NCBI RefSeq assembly: GCF_004793765.1
Contig: NZ_SRYM01000001.1
Location: forward strand, 62,001-126,000
Length of the DNA stretch: 64,000 nucleotides
Source: Parabacteroides distasonis
Lineage (GTDB): Bacteria; Bacteroidota; Bacteroidia; Bacteroidales; Tannerellaceae
Reading direction: 5' to 3'
The translations under genes were made by a program, and so were the position numbers. The notes below the pieces were generated by a model that searched no databases, had not been told where the DNA came from, and saw only the letters and a list, made by a program, of their open reading frames with translations. The number at the start of each line of letters is the position of its first letter. Within the stretch, counting starts at the first letter, position 1. Shown one piece after another: positions 17,951-26,774 of this stretch.

Positions 17951-19264
17951 TTAATACCTTTTCTCAATAGAGGCTCCGGGGAAATAATGCGTGAGGATTT
18001 TCCGGTACGAATACCCTTTGGCTCCCATCACGGCGGCTCCGATCTGGCAAAGCCCTACGCCATGTCCCCATCCGGCTCCTGTCAAGATGAAGCGAGAGGG
18101 GATATCAAGGCGGATATCCTTCTTATCGACAACAAAGGCCGAGCTGTATAGATGCGTCTCGGACAATGTCCTGCGTATCTCAAGCTCTTTGCCGATGGTG
18201 AACGAACGGCGTACCCCTAGGATCTTGAGTTTCGTGATACGTCCGGACGAACCTCTTTCCAACGGTATGAGATCGATGATCGGCCCGAAATCCATACCCG
18301 TTTTCCGGAGGATCAACCCCGATAGTTCCTCCTGCGTATATTCTACTTTCCAACGGTAGAAATCCGTGGTCTCCTGATCATAGTGGTTTAGCACTTGGCT
18401 AAGGATCTCCTTGTCTGCCGTATTGCAGAAGGCTTCGGGTGAGGTACGTATCCATTGTTCCGCTTCCCGTTCGTCTGTCAAGTCGGGATAGGAGGGAGCC
18501 TCATCATCCCTCAAGGCGGTAAGATAGGAGTGAGGAACCGGTTCCCAGCAATTCTCGAATTTCTCGGTCACGCCTCCGCAGCATTTCGAGAAGCGGGCGT
18601 CGCAGATCGTATCGTTATCCATCAATATCTCTCCACATGTCTCTTTGATCACCTCCCCGACTATCGGGTTTGATGCCCGGGTAATACCTTGGTAACGCTG
18701 GCAATGGTCGTCGGCACAGACATCGAACAAATCATGGTCCTCCCGGTCGTACCAGCGGATCAAGGTCTTGTTGTCGCGGTAACAACTTTTATAGGACGTA
18801 ACCGATCCGTTCAAGTTGAAATTCTTCTCGACCTGTGCCAAGAGCCAGCTTCGCGAGATCACGGCATGGGCTTTCAGCAACTCTTTGGAGGCGTTGGCAC
18901 TCATCTCCGAGGAGATTACGCTGGTAAGGTATTCCTCCACGTCCACTTGATTGATCGTGACGATACCTTTATCGGTCGCCACGAGGTTCAACGCTCCCTT
19001 GAAGCGTTGATCCTCCTGTCGTTGCCAGTGGAAATCCACGCCGATCGTGACCGCCTTCAAGTCGAAAGAGGATTGCGGGCTGGTCGGCTCGAAGAATAGC
19101 TCCTGATAAAGCTTCCCATTGTACACGATTTTGCCGTTTACCCAGAGGGCACGTTGCTCGCCTATCGTGAACGTGCCGGTTTCTGCATGTACATACTCCT
19201 CGTTAAAAACAAATGAGATTGCTTTGTGGGTCATGATTCCCACATTGATTACAGGTGCTTCCAT
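17951..19264 (-). CDS. SpoIID/LytB domain protein
   Basis: The 437-residue protein contains the SpoIID core: VDVEEYLTSVISSEMSANAS, KAHAVISRSWLL, a cysteine-rich CCGGVTEKFENCW segment and the C-terminal GWGHGVGLCQIGAAVMGAKG motif. SpoIID in sporulating Firmicutes is a lytic transglycosylase that acts on stripped glycan strands; in Bacteroidetes a cell-wall remodelling role is inferred. No signal peptide is obvious, since the N-terminus is EAPVINVGIMTHKAISF, so the start may be misplaced or the export unusual. It is 18 bases after the OPT transporter gene and likely co-transcribed with it, which would be consistent with muropeptide uptake and processing. Confidence 0.88.
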   Translation of the reverse strand: MEAPVINVGIMTHKAISFVFNEEYVHAETGTFTIGEQRALWVNGKIVYNGKLYQELFFEPTSPQSSFDLKAVTIGVDFHWQRQEDQRFKGALNLVATDKGIVTINQVDVEEYLTSVISSEMSANASKELLKAHAVISRSWLLAQVEKNFNLNGSVTSYKSCYRDNKTLIRWYDREDHDLFDVCADDHCQRYQGITRASNPIVGEVIKETCGEILMDNDTICDARFSKCCGGVTEKFENCWEPVPHSYLTALRDDEAPSYPDLTDEREAEQWIRTSPEAFCNTADKEILSQVLNHYDQETTDFYRWKVEYTQEELSGLILRKTGMDFGPIIDLIPLERGSSGRITKLKILGVRRSFTIGKELEIRRTLSETHLYSSAFVVDKKDIRLDIPSRFILTGAGWGHGVGLCQIGAAVMGAKGYSYRKILTHYFPGASIEKRY

Positions 19265-19282
19265 ATCCTTATTCCTTATATT

Positions 19283-21280
19283 CTATTCTTTTTTCGCGTT
19301 CAGGGAATTAAATGTGAGGTAAGCGATCATGACAAGGTACATGACAACCGCCAGTATCTCGGCGGCATTGCTAGATGCCCATTCCTCGTTCATCAAGTTG
19401 ATTCCGCCGAAACGTAAGGCCGCGCTGACCACGCCCATCAAGGCACCGCCGGCGATAAAGCCGGAAGCCAGTAACGTACCTTTCTCCAAGCGGGCTGAGT
19501 TCAAGTTTTGGTCTTTGCTACGGCTTCCTACGTACCAACTGATCGCTCCACCGATCAAAAGCGGCGTATTCAGGTCCAAAGGGATAAACATACCCAAGGC
19601 GAATGCCAACGCCGGTATCTTGCAGAAGTTCAATACGACGGCGAGGACGGCCCCGATCGCGTATAAAGCCCATGGTGCCCCCGAACCACTCATCAACGGC
19701 TCGATAACGGCGGCCATAGCGTTCGCTTGCGGAGCGGCCAATTGTCCGGTCGTGAAACCGTACGTCTGGTTCAATATCAAGATCACGCCTCCTACCGTAG
19801 CGGCAGAAACTAATGTGCCTAAGAATTTCCAAGTCTCTTGCTTGGCGGGTGTGCTCCCCAGCCAATAGCCGATCTTTAAGTCGGTAATGAAACCTCCTGC
19901 CATGGAAAGCGCCGTACAAACCACGCCTCCGATAATCAAGGCGGATACCATACCGGCCGGCCCCTTCAACCCTACGGCGACCAAGATGATGGAGGCGAGG
20001 ATCAACGTCATGAGCGTCATGCCCGATACCGGGTTCGTTCCTACGATAGCTATAGCGTTTGCCGCTACGGTCGTAAAAAGGAATGCGATCACCCCGACCA
20101 GCAATAAGCCGATGGCGGCATGGAACCAATTATGAAGTACGCCGAACTGGAAGAACAGGAAGGTGACGATCAGCGATACGATGATACCGATCGTTATCAC
20201 CTTCATCGACAAGTCCTTTTGCGTACGTATGGTATTACTCTCCACGGTGTCTCCTTTTCCTTTCAATTCGTTCGCAGCCAAGCCTACGGCTCCCTTGATG
20301 ATCCCCCAAGATTTGATGATGCCGATCACCCCGGCGGTAGCGATACCCCCGATACCGATGTGGCGGGCGTAGGTGGTGAAGATTTGCTCGGCGCTCATGC
20401 TTCCGACGGTCGCCGTGATAGCGTCATTGCCGAACGTAAGTACGTCGGCACTGAAAATAGCGGACATGGCCGGGATGATCACCAGCCATACCAAGAATGA
20501 GCCGGCACAGATAATCAAGGAGTATTTTAATCCGATGATGTAACCCAAACCAAGCACGGCGGCTCCCGTATTGACCTTTAACACGATCTTGGCTTTCTCC
20601 GCCAGCATCTCGCCGGCCCCGACGATACGGGTACTGATCGTCTCGCCCCACCAACCGAAGGTAGCGATGATGAAGTCGTACAAACCACCGATTAATCCGG
20701 CGAATATCAAGGGCTTCGCTTGACTTCCGCCTTTCTCGGCGGAGACGAGTACTTGCGTGGTTGCCGTAGCCTCCGGGAAAGGATACTTACCGTGCATATC
20801 GGATACGAAATATTTACGGAACGGGATCAAGAGCAAGATCCCGATGATACCTCCTAACAAGGAACTCATGAAAACCTCGAAGAAATTGACCGTGATCTCC
20901 GGATATTTGTCTTGCAGGATATAAAGGGCGGGCAAGGTGAAAATGGCTCCCGCCACGATCACGCCGCTACTGGCCCCGATAGACTGTATGATGACGTTTT
21001 CTCCCAAAGCGTTCTTCCGCTTGAATCCGCTGGACAACCCCACGGCGATGATAGCGATCGGGATGGCGGCCTCGAATACCTGACCGACCTTCAGGCCCAG
21101 ATAGGCGGCCGCCGCGCTGAATATCACCGCCATGACCAATCCCCAAAGGACGGACCAAGGCGTAATCTCCGGATAGTGTTTGTTGGGAGACATAAGAGGC
21201 TTGTAGCTTTCCCCTTCTTTTAATTCTCGGTAGGCGTTTTCAGGCAGCCCGGTTACCTTTTCTTCATTTTCTGGTTTCAC
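19283..21280 (-). CDS. OPT family oligopeptide transporter
   Basis: This 665-residue protein has about 15 TM helices and the OPT-family features: an ITPWSVLWGLVMAVIFSAAAAY start, YPFPEATATTQVL, and a long hydrophobic C-terminal half with GGAISWYVGSRSKD. Members import peptides or, in some branches, metal chelates using a proton gradient. It heads a two-gene operon with the SpoIID-like protein. A TAAATTTG promoter element lies 59 bases upstream. The reading frame starts at a GTG or ATG near 21280 with MKPENEEKVTGLPENAY. Confidence 0.92.
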   Translation of the reverse strand: MKPENEEKVTGLPENAYRELKEGESYKPLMSPNKHYPEITPWSVLWGLVMAVIFSAAAAYLGLKVGQVFEAAIPIAIIAVGLSSGFKRKNALGENVIIQSIGASSGVIVAGAIFTLPALYILQDKYPEITVNFFEVFMSSLLGGIIGILLLIPFRKYFVSDMHGKYPFPEATATTQVLVSAEKGGSQAKPLIFAGLIGGLYDFIIATFGWWGETISTRIVGAGEMLAEKAKIVLKVNTGAAVLGLGYIIGLKYSLIICAGSFLVWLVIIPAMSAIFSADVLTFGNDAITATVGSMSAEQIFTTYARHIGIGGIATAGVIGIIKSWGIIKGAVGLAANELKGKGDTVESNTIRTQKDLSMKVITIGIIVSLIVTFLFFQFGVLHNWFHAAIGLLLVGVIAFLFTTVAANAIAIVGTNPVSGMTLMTLILASIILVAVGLKGPAGMVSALIIGGVVCTALSMAGGFITDLKIGYWLGSTPAKQETWKFLGTLVSAATVGGVILILNQTYGFTTGQLAAPQANAMAAVIEPLMSGSGAPWALYAIGAVLAVVLNFCKIPALAFALGMFIPLDLNTPLLIGGAISWYVGSRSKDQNLNSARLEKGTLLASGFIAGGALMGVVSAALRFGGINLMNEEWASSNAAEILAVVMYLVMIAYLTFNSLNAKKE

Positions 21281-21338
21281 GATATTAAAATGTTAGATTA
21301 TTAGTTCGTAATAGCCCCACCAAACGGGTGTTGGGTGA

Positions 21339-21346
21339 CAAATTTA
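21339..21346 (-). promoter_or_regulatory. Bacteroidetes -7 element for the OPT-SpoIID operon
   Basis: On the minus strand TAAATTTG fits TAnnTTTG, 59 bases before the OPT start codon. No good -33 element is visible. Confidence 0.5.
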
Positions 21347-21425
21347 TGTTTTCTGGCTGAGACCTGCAAGGATTCTTTAGAATAGTTAGGGGAATTCTTG
21401 CCCGGTAGCGTATGCATTCTTGTTC

Positions 21426-21509
21426 GCATGCTGTATAATTCTACAAACCACGGCGTGATCTGTACAGACCACGCCGTGGAATATACAGATCACGTCGTGG
21501 TCTGTACAT
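21426..21509. repeat. Array of four degenerate 21-nt palindromic units
   Basis: The 355-base spacer between the OPT gene and the GTPase cassette holds units at about 21426-21446, 21447-21467, 21468-21488 and 21489-21509. Each has a CACG(G/C/T)CGTG-like core and ends near TACA(G/T). Neighbouring units are inverted, so 21448-21479 is a near-perfect 32-base palindrome. The rest of the spacer shows no gene. Confidence 0.75.
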
Positions 21510-21634
21510 CCCATGTCGATCTTTTGGAAATAGATCAAGTAGCAAGTATGTTTGTATATGGCAAAAAGAATGTTTATTGTTTGGGGATACGAACAATTGT
21601 ATTTGGAGCCGTTGTGGCTACATGTGCGAGGCCG

Positions 21635-22966
21635 CTATCGGCTTAAGTCAAGCGTGACTTCATGCAAGTATCCTTCGGCATTCCCATATTTCACTCTATA
21701 GTATCCGTCTTTGTGATTCAGATAGAAGACATCTACTTTCCAACCTTTGTGCAGGGTGATGATTGGGCGAGCTAACGGGTCTCTGTCCACTCGAAGATCG
21801 ATGTTATTGAATTTCACTGTGCCGGTTATGGTTTGTCTGTTGCCTGATCTCTTATGGGATGAAGAGGATTGATTGTTGTTCGATTTATAAGTGGAAGAGG
21901 TCGAGCTCTCATGCTTCCTTTGGTTTTGGGCAGCTAGAAGGTTATAATAATAATCCCGGTCTGAGATTGCGCCATTAAGAGATGCTCTTAGTTTAGCGTT
22001 GTTTGCCAAGGCATCGCTTAATTCTTGCTGTAATTCTTCGATTTCTCTATCTTTCGTTGCCATATGGGTTAAGAACGTTGAGCGTTCATCTGCTTGGTCT
22101 TGCCTTAGTTTCGAAAGTCTGTTTTTCGTGTTTTCGTGCTGGCTTTGCTCTGATGACAAATCACTTTCAACTTTGCTCAATGTTTCCTGTGTCTCGATTA
22201 AAGAATGACTCGTCTTGTTGATCTTTCCAGCGAATATGAACAATCCTAAGATACATATCGAGGCTACTATGCTCAGGAATATGACCTTGTTTTTTTGTTT
22301 CTTCTCTTTTTCTAATCTGATTATATTGGCCATTAGTTTATCATTATCTTCTTGCAACTCTTTTTTTTCTTGGTTGAGTCGTTTGATCCTCCTTTTATAG
22401 CCAGTCAACGCTTGCGAGTCCTCTTCTTTCGTTATGAACGTATAACCATACGTATAAGAAGCTCTCAATATATCTTCCTGCGTATCCGAGGAGATGGCGA
22501 ATCGCTTTTCTTCTTCCTTAGATATACTATAGGGCTGGGTCGGTAGTTTCTGTAGGCTGGGTTCCAGCTTGTTCAGATCGTTCTCTAATGAACTGATTAT
22601 TTGAAGCAGGATGCGTTTATGAGAGACTAACGAGGCCGCATGAGCCACGATCTCTCCTAGATTATTGATCTTTAAGATCTCCCCGCTCACGGAAAGATGG
22701 GTGATCGTGTTTTCAAACAACTCGAAAAGACCGTTGAGATCGCTTATCATGACTGAGTTAAGTAGGAAGCAGAATCCGATATACTCATTTCTCTCCAAAT
22801 GGCGTGTATAGGTATAATACATTAAGTTATTGCTCCTGTGTATGACTAATTGCGCCGGGGAGGATTGCTTCTTGTTTACATTTTTGAAGATGTTCTGTGT
22901 ATAATCTTGGGGATATTGGGCATAACCAGTCCCGAGGTTTCCGAATATATAAGTCGTGGTATTCAT
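21635..22966 (-). CDS. GAP1-N-like coiled-coil membrane protein with C-terminal SH3b domain
   Basis: The 443-residue protein has an N-terminal domain of about 150 residues (YIFGNLGTGYAQYPQDY, LVIHRSNNLMYYTY) resembling the N-terminus of the 23484-24677 product. Then come a coiled coil (about 185-222), one TM segment (about 226-246, VIFLSIVASICILGLFIFAG), a second coiled coil (about 250-340), a Ser/Asn-rich linker and an SH3b-like domain from about 383 to the end (NIDLRVDRD, GYYRVKYGNAEGYLHE). The first half should lie in the cytosol and the SH3b domain in the periplasm, where it could touch peptidoglycan. It is the last gene of the cassette, 2 bases after the retropepsin gene. No established function is known to me. 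Confidence 0.75.
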   Translation of the reverse strand: MNTTTYIFGNLGTGYAQYPQDYTQNIFKNVNKKQSSPAQLVIHRSNNLMYYTYTRHLERNEYIGFCFLLNSVMISDLNGLFELFENTITHLSVSGEILKINNLGEIVAHAASLVSHKRILLQIISSLENDLNKLEPSLQKLPTQPYSISKEEEKRFAISSDTQEDILRASYTYGYTFITKEEDSQALTGYKRRIKRLNQEKKELQEDNDKLMANIIRLEKEKKQKNKVIFLSIVASICILGLFIFAGKINKTSHSLIETQETLSKVESDLSSEQSQHENTKNRLSKLRQDQADERSTFLTHMATKDREIEELQQELSDALANNAKLRASLNGAISDRDYYYNLLAAQNQRKHESSTSSTYKSNNNQSSSSHKRSGNRQTITGTVKFNNIDLRVDRDPLARPIITLHKGWKVDVFYLNHKDGYYRVKYGNAEGYLHEVTLDLSR

Positions 22967-22968
22967 CG

Positions 22969-23487
22969 CTATTTTAGTTTGAATTTGAGTTTGTTGTTAT
23001 CGTTGTCGATCGTTATGGTTGCGAGGCGGTTTAGAATTTCATTCCCTAACAATAGCGGGGCGTTGAGATTGTTCGAGACGGTGGCAGTGACGTTCGGACA
23101 GACAATTTGATCATCTATGACTATCTCTTTTAAGTTCACGACCATATTTTCCACGATACTACCATCCGCTATTTGGGATTTGCTGATACCTAAAAGATCC
23201 TCTTTTGCCAACTTCCCTTTCTGGTAAAGATAGTTGGCTTCTGCCAACGATAAAAGCGTACTGGAACAGCCTGTGTCGAATATCATTTCCAAAGGCATTC
23301 CGTTGACCTCTACCTGTATGTATTTCACGCCATTCTCTTCTCGGAAAGGGATCGAAATCTCTTTATCGGACAATGTGATGTCCTGATACTCCAAGTTCGT
23401 GTCATCGGAGTAATAGACGGGTCTCTTTTTTTCTTGGGTACAGGAGAGTAAAAAAACAATCATCAAAGCGTATAATACTGTTTTCAT
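22969..23487 (-). CDS. Retropepsin-like aspartic protease lipoprotein
   Basis: The 172-residue protein has a lipoprotein signal with the lipid Cys at residue 16 (FLLSC). The mature part is a single clan AA aspartic-protease domain: MIFDTGCSSTLLS carries the catalytic Asp at residue 71 in a DTG motif, and APLLLGNEIL near 143-152 is the typical hydrophobic-hydrophobic-Gly element. Such domains act as homodimers. It should sit in the periplasm, tethered to a membrane. It overlaps the upstream gene by 4 bases and is followed 2 bases later by the SH3b protein. Cleavage of one of its membrane partners is an attractive idea but is only inference. Confidence 0.82.
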   Translation of the reverse strand: MKTVLYALMIVFLLSCTQEKKRPVYYSDDTNLEYQDITLSDKEISIPFREENGVKYIQVEVNGMPLEMIFDTGCSSTLLSLAEANYLYQKGKLAKEDLLGISKSQIADGSIVENMVVNLKEIVIDDQIVCPNVTATVSNNLNAPLLLGNEILNRLATITIDNDNNKLKFKLK

Positions 23488-24677
23488 CCCTTGTCCTTTT
23501 GAGAATGGTTTTTGTTTGTGCTAGTCGAATCTTTTTCTGTTTCCATTTGCGCCTGCCATTTTTCCTCCAATTCTCTGTTGGCATTCTTCAAGCTATCATT
23601 CTCTAGTTTGAGTCTTTCTATATCATTGTCAGTTTCTTGATTCAAGGGAACTGGGATTTTGAACATCCCGTTTTGAAATACGCATGATAACAGAAGAATT
23701 AACATGCACATATTTAAGAAGGGTATGAACCGCCTTATAGCTTTTATTGATTTGCCAAGCCATTTCTCTTTTTGCTCCTCCAGCTTGTCTTTAAAGGGAG
23801 GTGCGGCTTGCGTGAAGTAATCCGTTATTTGTGCGATAGGAACTTTGATGTGTTCGATCAATTGCTCCACATTTTTAGCTCGTTCGATGCTTTTCAACTT
23901 GGAACGTAAGTCATGAATGTCTTGTTTTAATTGCTTGATCTCGGACTCTTGTTTTTGTACCCTTTCTCGTGCGGCTGCTAATTCTTGGTGGAGTTGCTCT
24001 TTCTTCTCCTCATTTGTATTTTTTATTACCTCATATTGTTGGATCGTGTTTTGCAGATTTTTGTCACACAGCTCTTTCACTTGATTGATCTTAATGGTTG
24101 GGTAGTCTGGAGATACATCGAGCTTCCCTGTCTGCCAGATCATTTTTTGTAGGTCGGTCTCCGAATAATCATACAAATTGACAAAGTTGCTTTGTCTGGT
24201 CTTTGCTGAAAAAGTAGAGTCCAAGGGCTGGAAGTTGTCTGAAGTGAAAGCTCTTTTGAGTAATTCGAATGCGCTTAGGTTTAGCTCTTCGATCTTTTTG
24301 GATATCGAGGTATCCTTGAAGCCGCCAACTAGGAACTGAGTCTTTTCGCCGATCTTCTTGACGAGCGTATTTTTAATGTACATATAATAGAACGTGTCCA
24401 GCAGCCGATACATATTCCGGATATCTGAGCAATAGGCATCCAATCGTAACGAGATGCCAAAAAAAGAACCCGGTCGCCCTTCGGAATCTATTACATCTCT
24501 ATATATTAGATAGTTGTAATAACAATACAGGATGCCATTGCTTGATCGTCGGATCTCAATGAGCATTTTGTTCTCGTTCGAATTGTTGTACATGGTATCG
24601 AAGTAAGCTTTGTCTTCTTCTTTGCCCCAATAGCTGTAGCCAAGTGGCGTTCCGTATATGAAAAACTCTACATTCAT
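23484..24677 (-). CDS. GAP1-N-like coiled-coil protein with C-terminal TM segment
   Basis: The 397-residue protein begins with a domain of about 150 residues (FIYGTPLGYSYWGKE, IEIRRSSNGILYCYYNY, SFFGISLRLDAY). Its order of motifs follows the start of the 21635-22966 product and, from memory, the GAP1-N domains described with TRAFAC GTPases. A long coiled coil runs from about 205 to 265. One TM segment lies at about 322-343, and a charged helical tail rich in Lys, Glu and Ser/Thr follows. The large N-terminal part should be cytosolic, where it could meet the GTPase encoded directly upstream (4-base gap). The function is not established. Confidence 0.75.
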   Translation of the reverse strand: MNVEFFIYGTPLGYSYWGKEEDKAYFDTMYNNSNENKMLIEIRRSSNGILYCYYNYLIYRDVIDSEGRPGSFFGISLRLDAYCSDIRNMYRLLDTFYYMYIKNTLVKKIGEKTQFLVGGFKDTSISKKIEELNLSAFELLKRAFTSDNFQPLDSTFSAKTRQSNFVNLYDYSETDLQKMIWQTGKLDVSPDYPTIKINQVKELCDKNLQNTIQQYEVIKNTNEEKKEQLHQELAAARERVQKQESEIKQLKQDIHDLRSKLKSIERAKNVEQLIEHIKVPIAQITDYFTQAAPPFKDKLEEQKEKWLGKSIKAIRRFIPFLNMCMLILLLSCVFQNGMFKIPVPLNQETDNDIERLKLENDSLKNANRELEEKWQAQMETEKDSTSTNKNHSQKDKG

Positions 24678-24681
24678 TGTC

Positions 24682-25629
24682 TTATCCTCTAATCAGTTTA
24701 ACAATTGTCTTCCAAAAATTCTCAGGATAGATATCGTGTCCGTTCTCGAACCCCAATGTCCCATCTGTACACTTGGGATAACTTCCTGTTTGGAAGGCTA
24801 TAAATTCGAAGTTGTACTCTTTCCACCACTTGAAGATCGGCACCTCATTTTTGAATGGAACAAACACGTTTGGATAGAGATTCCGGATCTCCCTCATGGC
24901 CTCTCTCATCTGTACTTTCCCCGGATTTATGATATAGGGGGTCTCATCGATCTTGTTGAATACAAATAAGATCTTATCCCTTGATTTTATGTTCTTTTTC
25001 AGATTAGTGATCTTGTCTACGTAATTTTTTCGGTCTTGCTCGTTCTTCATATTTTTGTTGGTATGATCAGGCTCCACTATGATCGCCCAGATTTTCCGGT
25101 TCTTGCTATTGATGATGGTGTTTATGTAGCGTATATCTTCAGGTTTTCCTGTAGGAACTTGCGGATTGAAGTAATGCTCTCCGGGTGCTTCCAGTATTTG
25201 GCAAATCGATTTGCCTTGATACAGTATTTTTACTAACATGAAGTTGATTAGGTTCGTGCTATCAGCGGCGTTTTCGCTATTTATCATAGAGTCGAAGTGG
25301 GTACATATCTCCTTATAATTTTTGTCGGTCGATGGTCGGAACGACGTGACGGGTTGTATGGTATATCCATTCAAGCCTCGTAGGTATCTCGCCAAACGTA
25401 CCAAGGTCATAGTCTTCCCGCAAGAGGGAGGACCGAACAGAATCACTAGCGGTGTAGTCTCGTCCGCTATGGTCACGGTGATTTTATTTGGGTCATTCTC
25501 GGTTTCGACATCATTGTCTTGAGTAAGGATGTCTTGTCGGATGTTAGTGGAGGATGTAGAGATTCCCCCTTTGTTCTGTGTCTTTCTGTTGCTCTCGTCA
25601 GCGGGAGAGCTGAAATCTATGTCTGCCAT
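24682..25629 (-). CDS. TRAFAC-like P-loop GTPase
   Basis: The 315-residue protein has an about 50-residue polar N-terminal tail, then a GTPase core. Walker A is GPPSCGKT at residues 66-73. The G3 position reads LEAPGE (146-151), where the usual DxxG is replaced by EAPGE. The G4 motif is NKID at 225-228, in KILFVFNKIDE. There is no TM segment. NKxD plus this G3 variant fit the TRAFAC GTPases that Bacteroidetes encode beside GAP1-like proteins; this family link is from memory. It lies 21 bases after the four-TM gene and 4 bases before the coiled-coil gene. It is probably the nucleotide-driven switch of the cassette. Confidence 0.8.
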   Translation of the reverse strand: MADIDFSSPADESNRKTQNKGGISTSSTNIRQDILTQDNDVETENDPNKITVTIADETTPLVILFGPPSCGKTMTLVRLARYLRGLNGYTIQPVTSFRPSTDKNYKEICTHFDSMINSENAADSTNLINFMLVKILYQGKSICQILEAPGEHYFNPQVPTGKPEDIRYINTIINSKNRKIWAIIVEPDHTNKNMKNEQDRKNYVDKITNLKKNIKSRDKILFVFNKIDETPYIINPGKVQMREAMREIRNLYPNVFVPFKNEVPIFKWWKEYNFEFIAFQTGSYPKCTDGTLGFENGHDIYPENFWKTIVKLIRG

Positions 25630-25650
25630 TTCTTTTTTATTTGTTTATGA

Positions 25651-26709
25651 TTAGTATTCACTTTCCTTGAAGGCGATGTCAAAAAATATGAATGCTGCGA
25701 TATCTACGAGTATGGATATGATGATCCAAAAGGTGAAGCCATATCCATTATAGTTACCCTTCAGGTAATCAATCCATACGTCGAATACGCTGGTGATACG
25801 TTTCACTTCGGTGATGGGATTGTCGGCCGTGTATTTGGCTTTGTCGTTTTCAGAAGCGAAGTTCACGAAATTCTGGTTTTTCTTGACAGTGTTGTAACCT
25901 ACGTTCAATTTGTCGCAAACATCGGTTATGTCCTTGGCATCGTTGAGGTTGATGGTTCCATCATCGATATATTTTTTAACCAGTGTAAGATTTTCGTCAT
26001 GAAGTTTCACCTCTTTCAGGTTGTCTTGGTTTGGGCTTAATATGTGTGACATAAGGTTAGTCGCTTTGGAATCTGTAAGAATTAGCACTTTCTTGCGGTA
26101 AGCATTGCATAGTTTGTTTCGCTCTTGCACGGATAATCCTTGATACGTGAGAGGCTCGATTTTATCTACGCCCAATTGAGCGGCCAGTTTGCGAAGAATA
26201 TCGTTTGATTTCGGACCAAACCCGGGATTCGCCTCGTTTTTGATCTCCGCCTCTAGTTCATCCAATAAGATGTCTACATCATTTCTCAGCTCATTGATCT
26301 TTATCGTGGCTTGGTTCTTATTGTTCGTATTGTTCTTTATTTGTCCGAGGTATCCTCGTGTGGAGGAAATGTCTGTGTTTACTTTATCATTGATGATGTT
26401 GCGATAAAAGAATGTATGGGTGTTTGTCGGCATGCTACATATCAGCCAAAACATGAGCAGTATAAGAATGCCTAGGATCAACTTAGATCCTCGTCTTTCG
26501 ACATAGATGTTTTGGCTTATGCTATCAGTGATCATCTTGGTACCTATGGAGGCGATGATGAAGAAGCCCACCGTGACCACCCAGCACATGACTTTGGGAA
26601 AAGCGGGAAGAAGTAGGTGCAAGGACTCAGCGGTCGCCCAGCAACTGACTGCGGCGAATGCGGTAAACGCAATCAACGAGAATAATTTCTTGTAATTTGT
26701 TTGGTTCAT
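25651..26709 (-). CDS. Four-TM membrane protein heading the GTPase cassette
   Basis: The 352-residue protein has three TM helices in the first 100 residues (about 10-30, 36-58, 77-96) and one near the C-terminus (about 325-345, FWIIISILVDIAAFIFFDIAF). Between them is a polar region of about 220 residues with Lys/Asn-rich helices, which from helix counting should be outside the cytosol. I do not recognise the family; the plan is similar to DUF4407-like membrane proteins. It is the first gene of the cassette and lies about 65 bases downstream of the ncRNA candidate's terminator. A sensor or channel role is conceivable but unproven. Confidence 0.72.
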   Translation of the reverse strand: MNQTNYKKLFSLIAFTAFAAVSCWATAESLHLLLPAFPKVMCWVVTVGFFIIASIGTKMITDSISQNIYVERRGSKLILGILILLMFWLICSMPTNTHTFFYRNIINDKVNTDISSTRGYLGQIKNNTNNKNQATIKINELRNDVDILLDELEAEIKNEANPGFGPKSNDILRKLAAQLGVDKIEPLTYQGLSVQERNKLCNAYRKKVLILTDSKATNLMSHILSPNQDNLKEVKLHDENLTLVKKYIDDGTINLNDAKDITDVCDKLNVGYNTVKKNQNFVNFASENDKAKYTADNPITEVKRITSVFDVWIDYLKGNYNGYGFTFWIIISILVDIAAFIFFDIAFKESEY

Positions 26710-26774
26710 GATGCATGTGTTTTTAACCTGCTGTTCCCCAAACAGTGTAGGATTGTACCTCTTAAAAAACGAAA

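Noticed and set aside
21398-21646. 82-residue plus-strand ORF with repeated TDH motifs
   Set aside because: It is translation of the 21-nt palindromic array; the repeated peptide comes from the DNA period.
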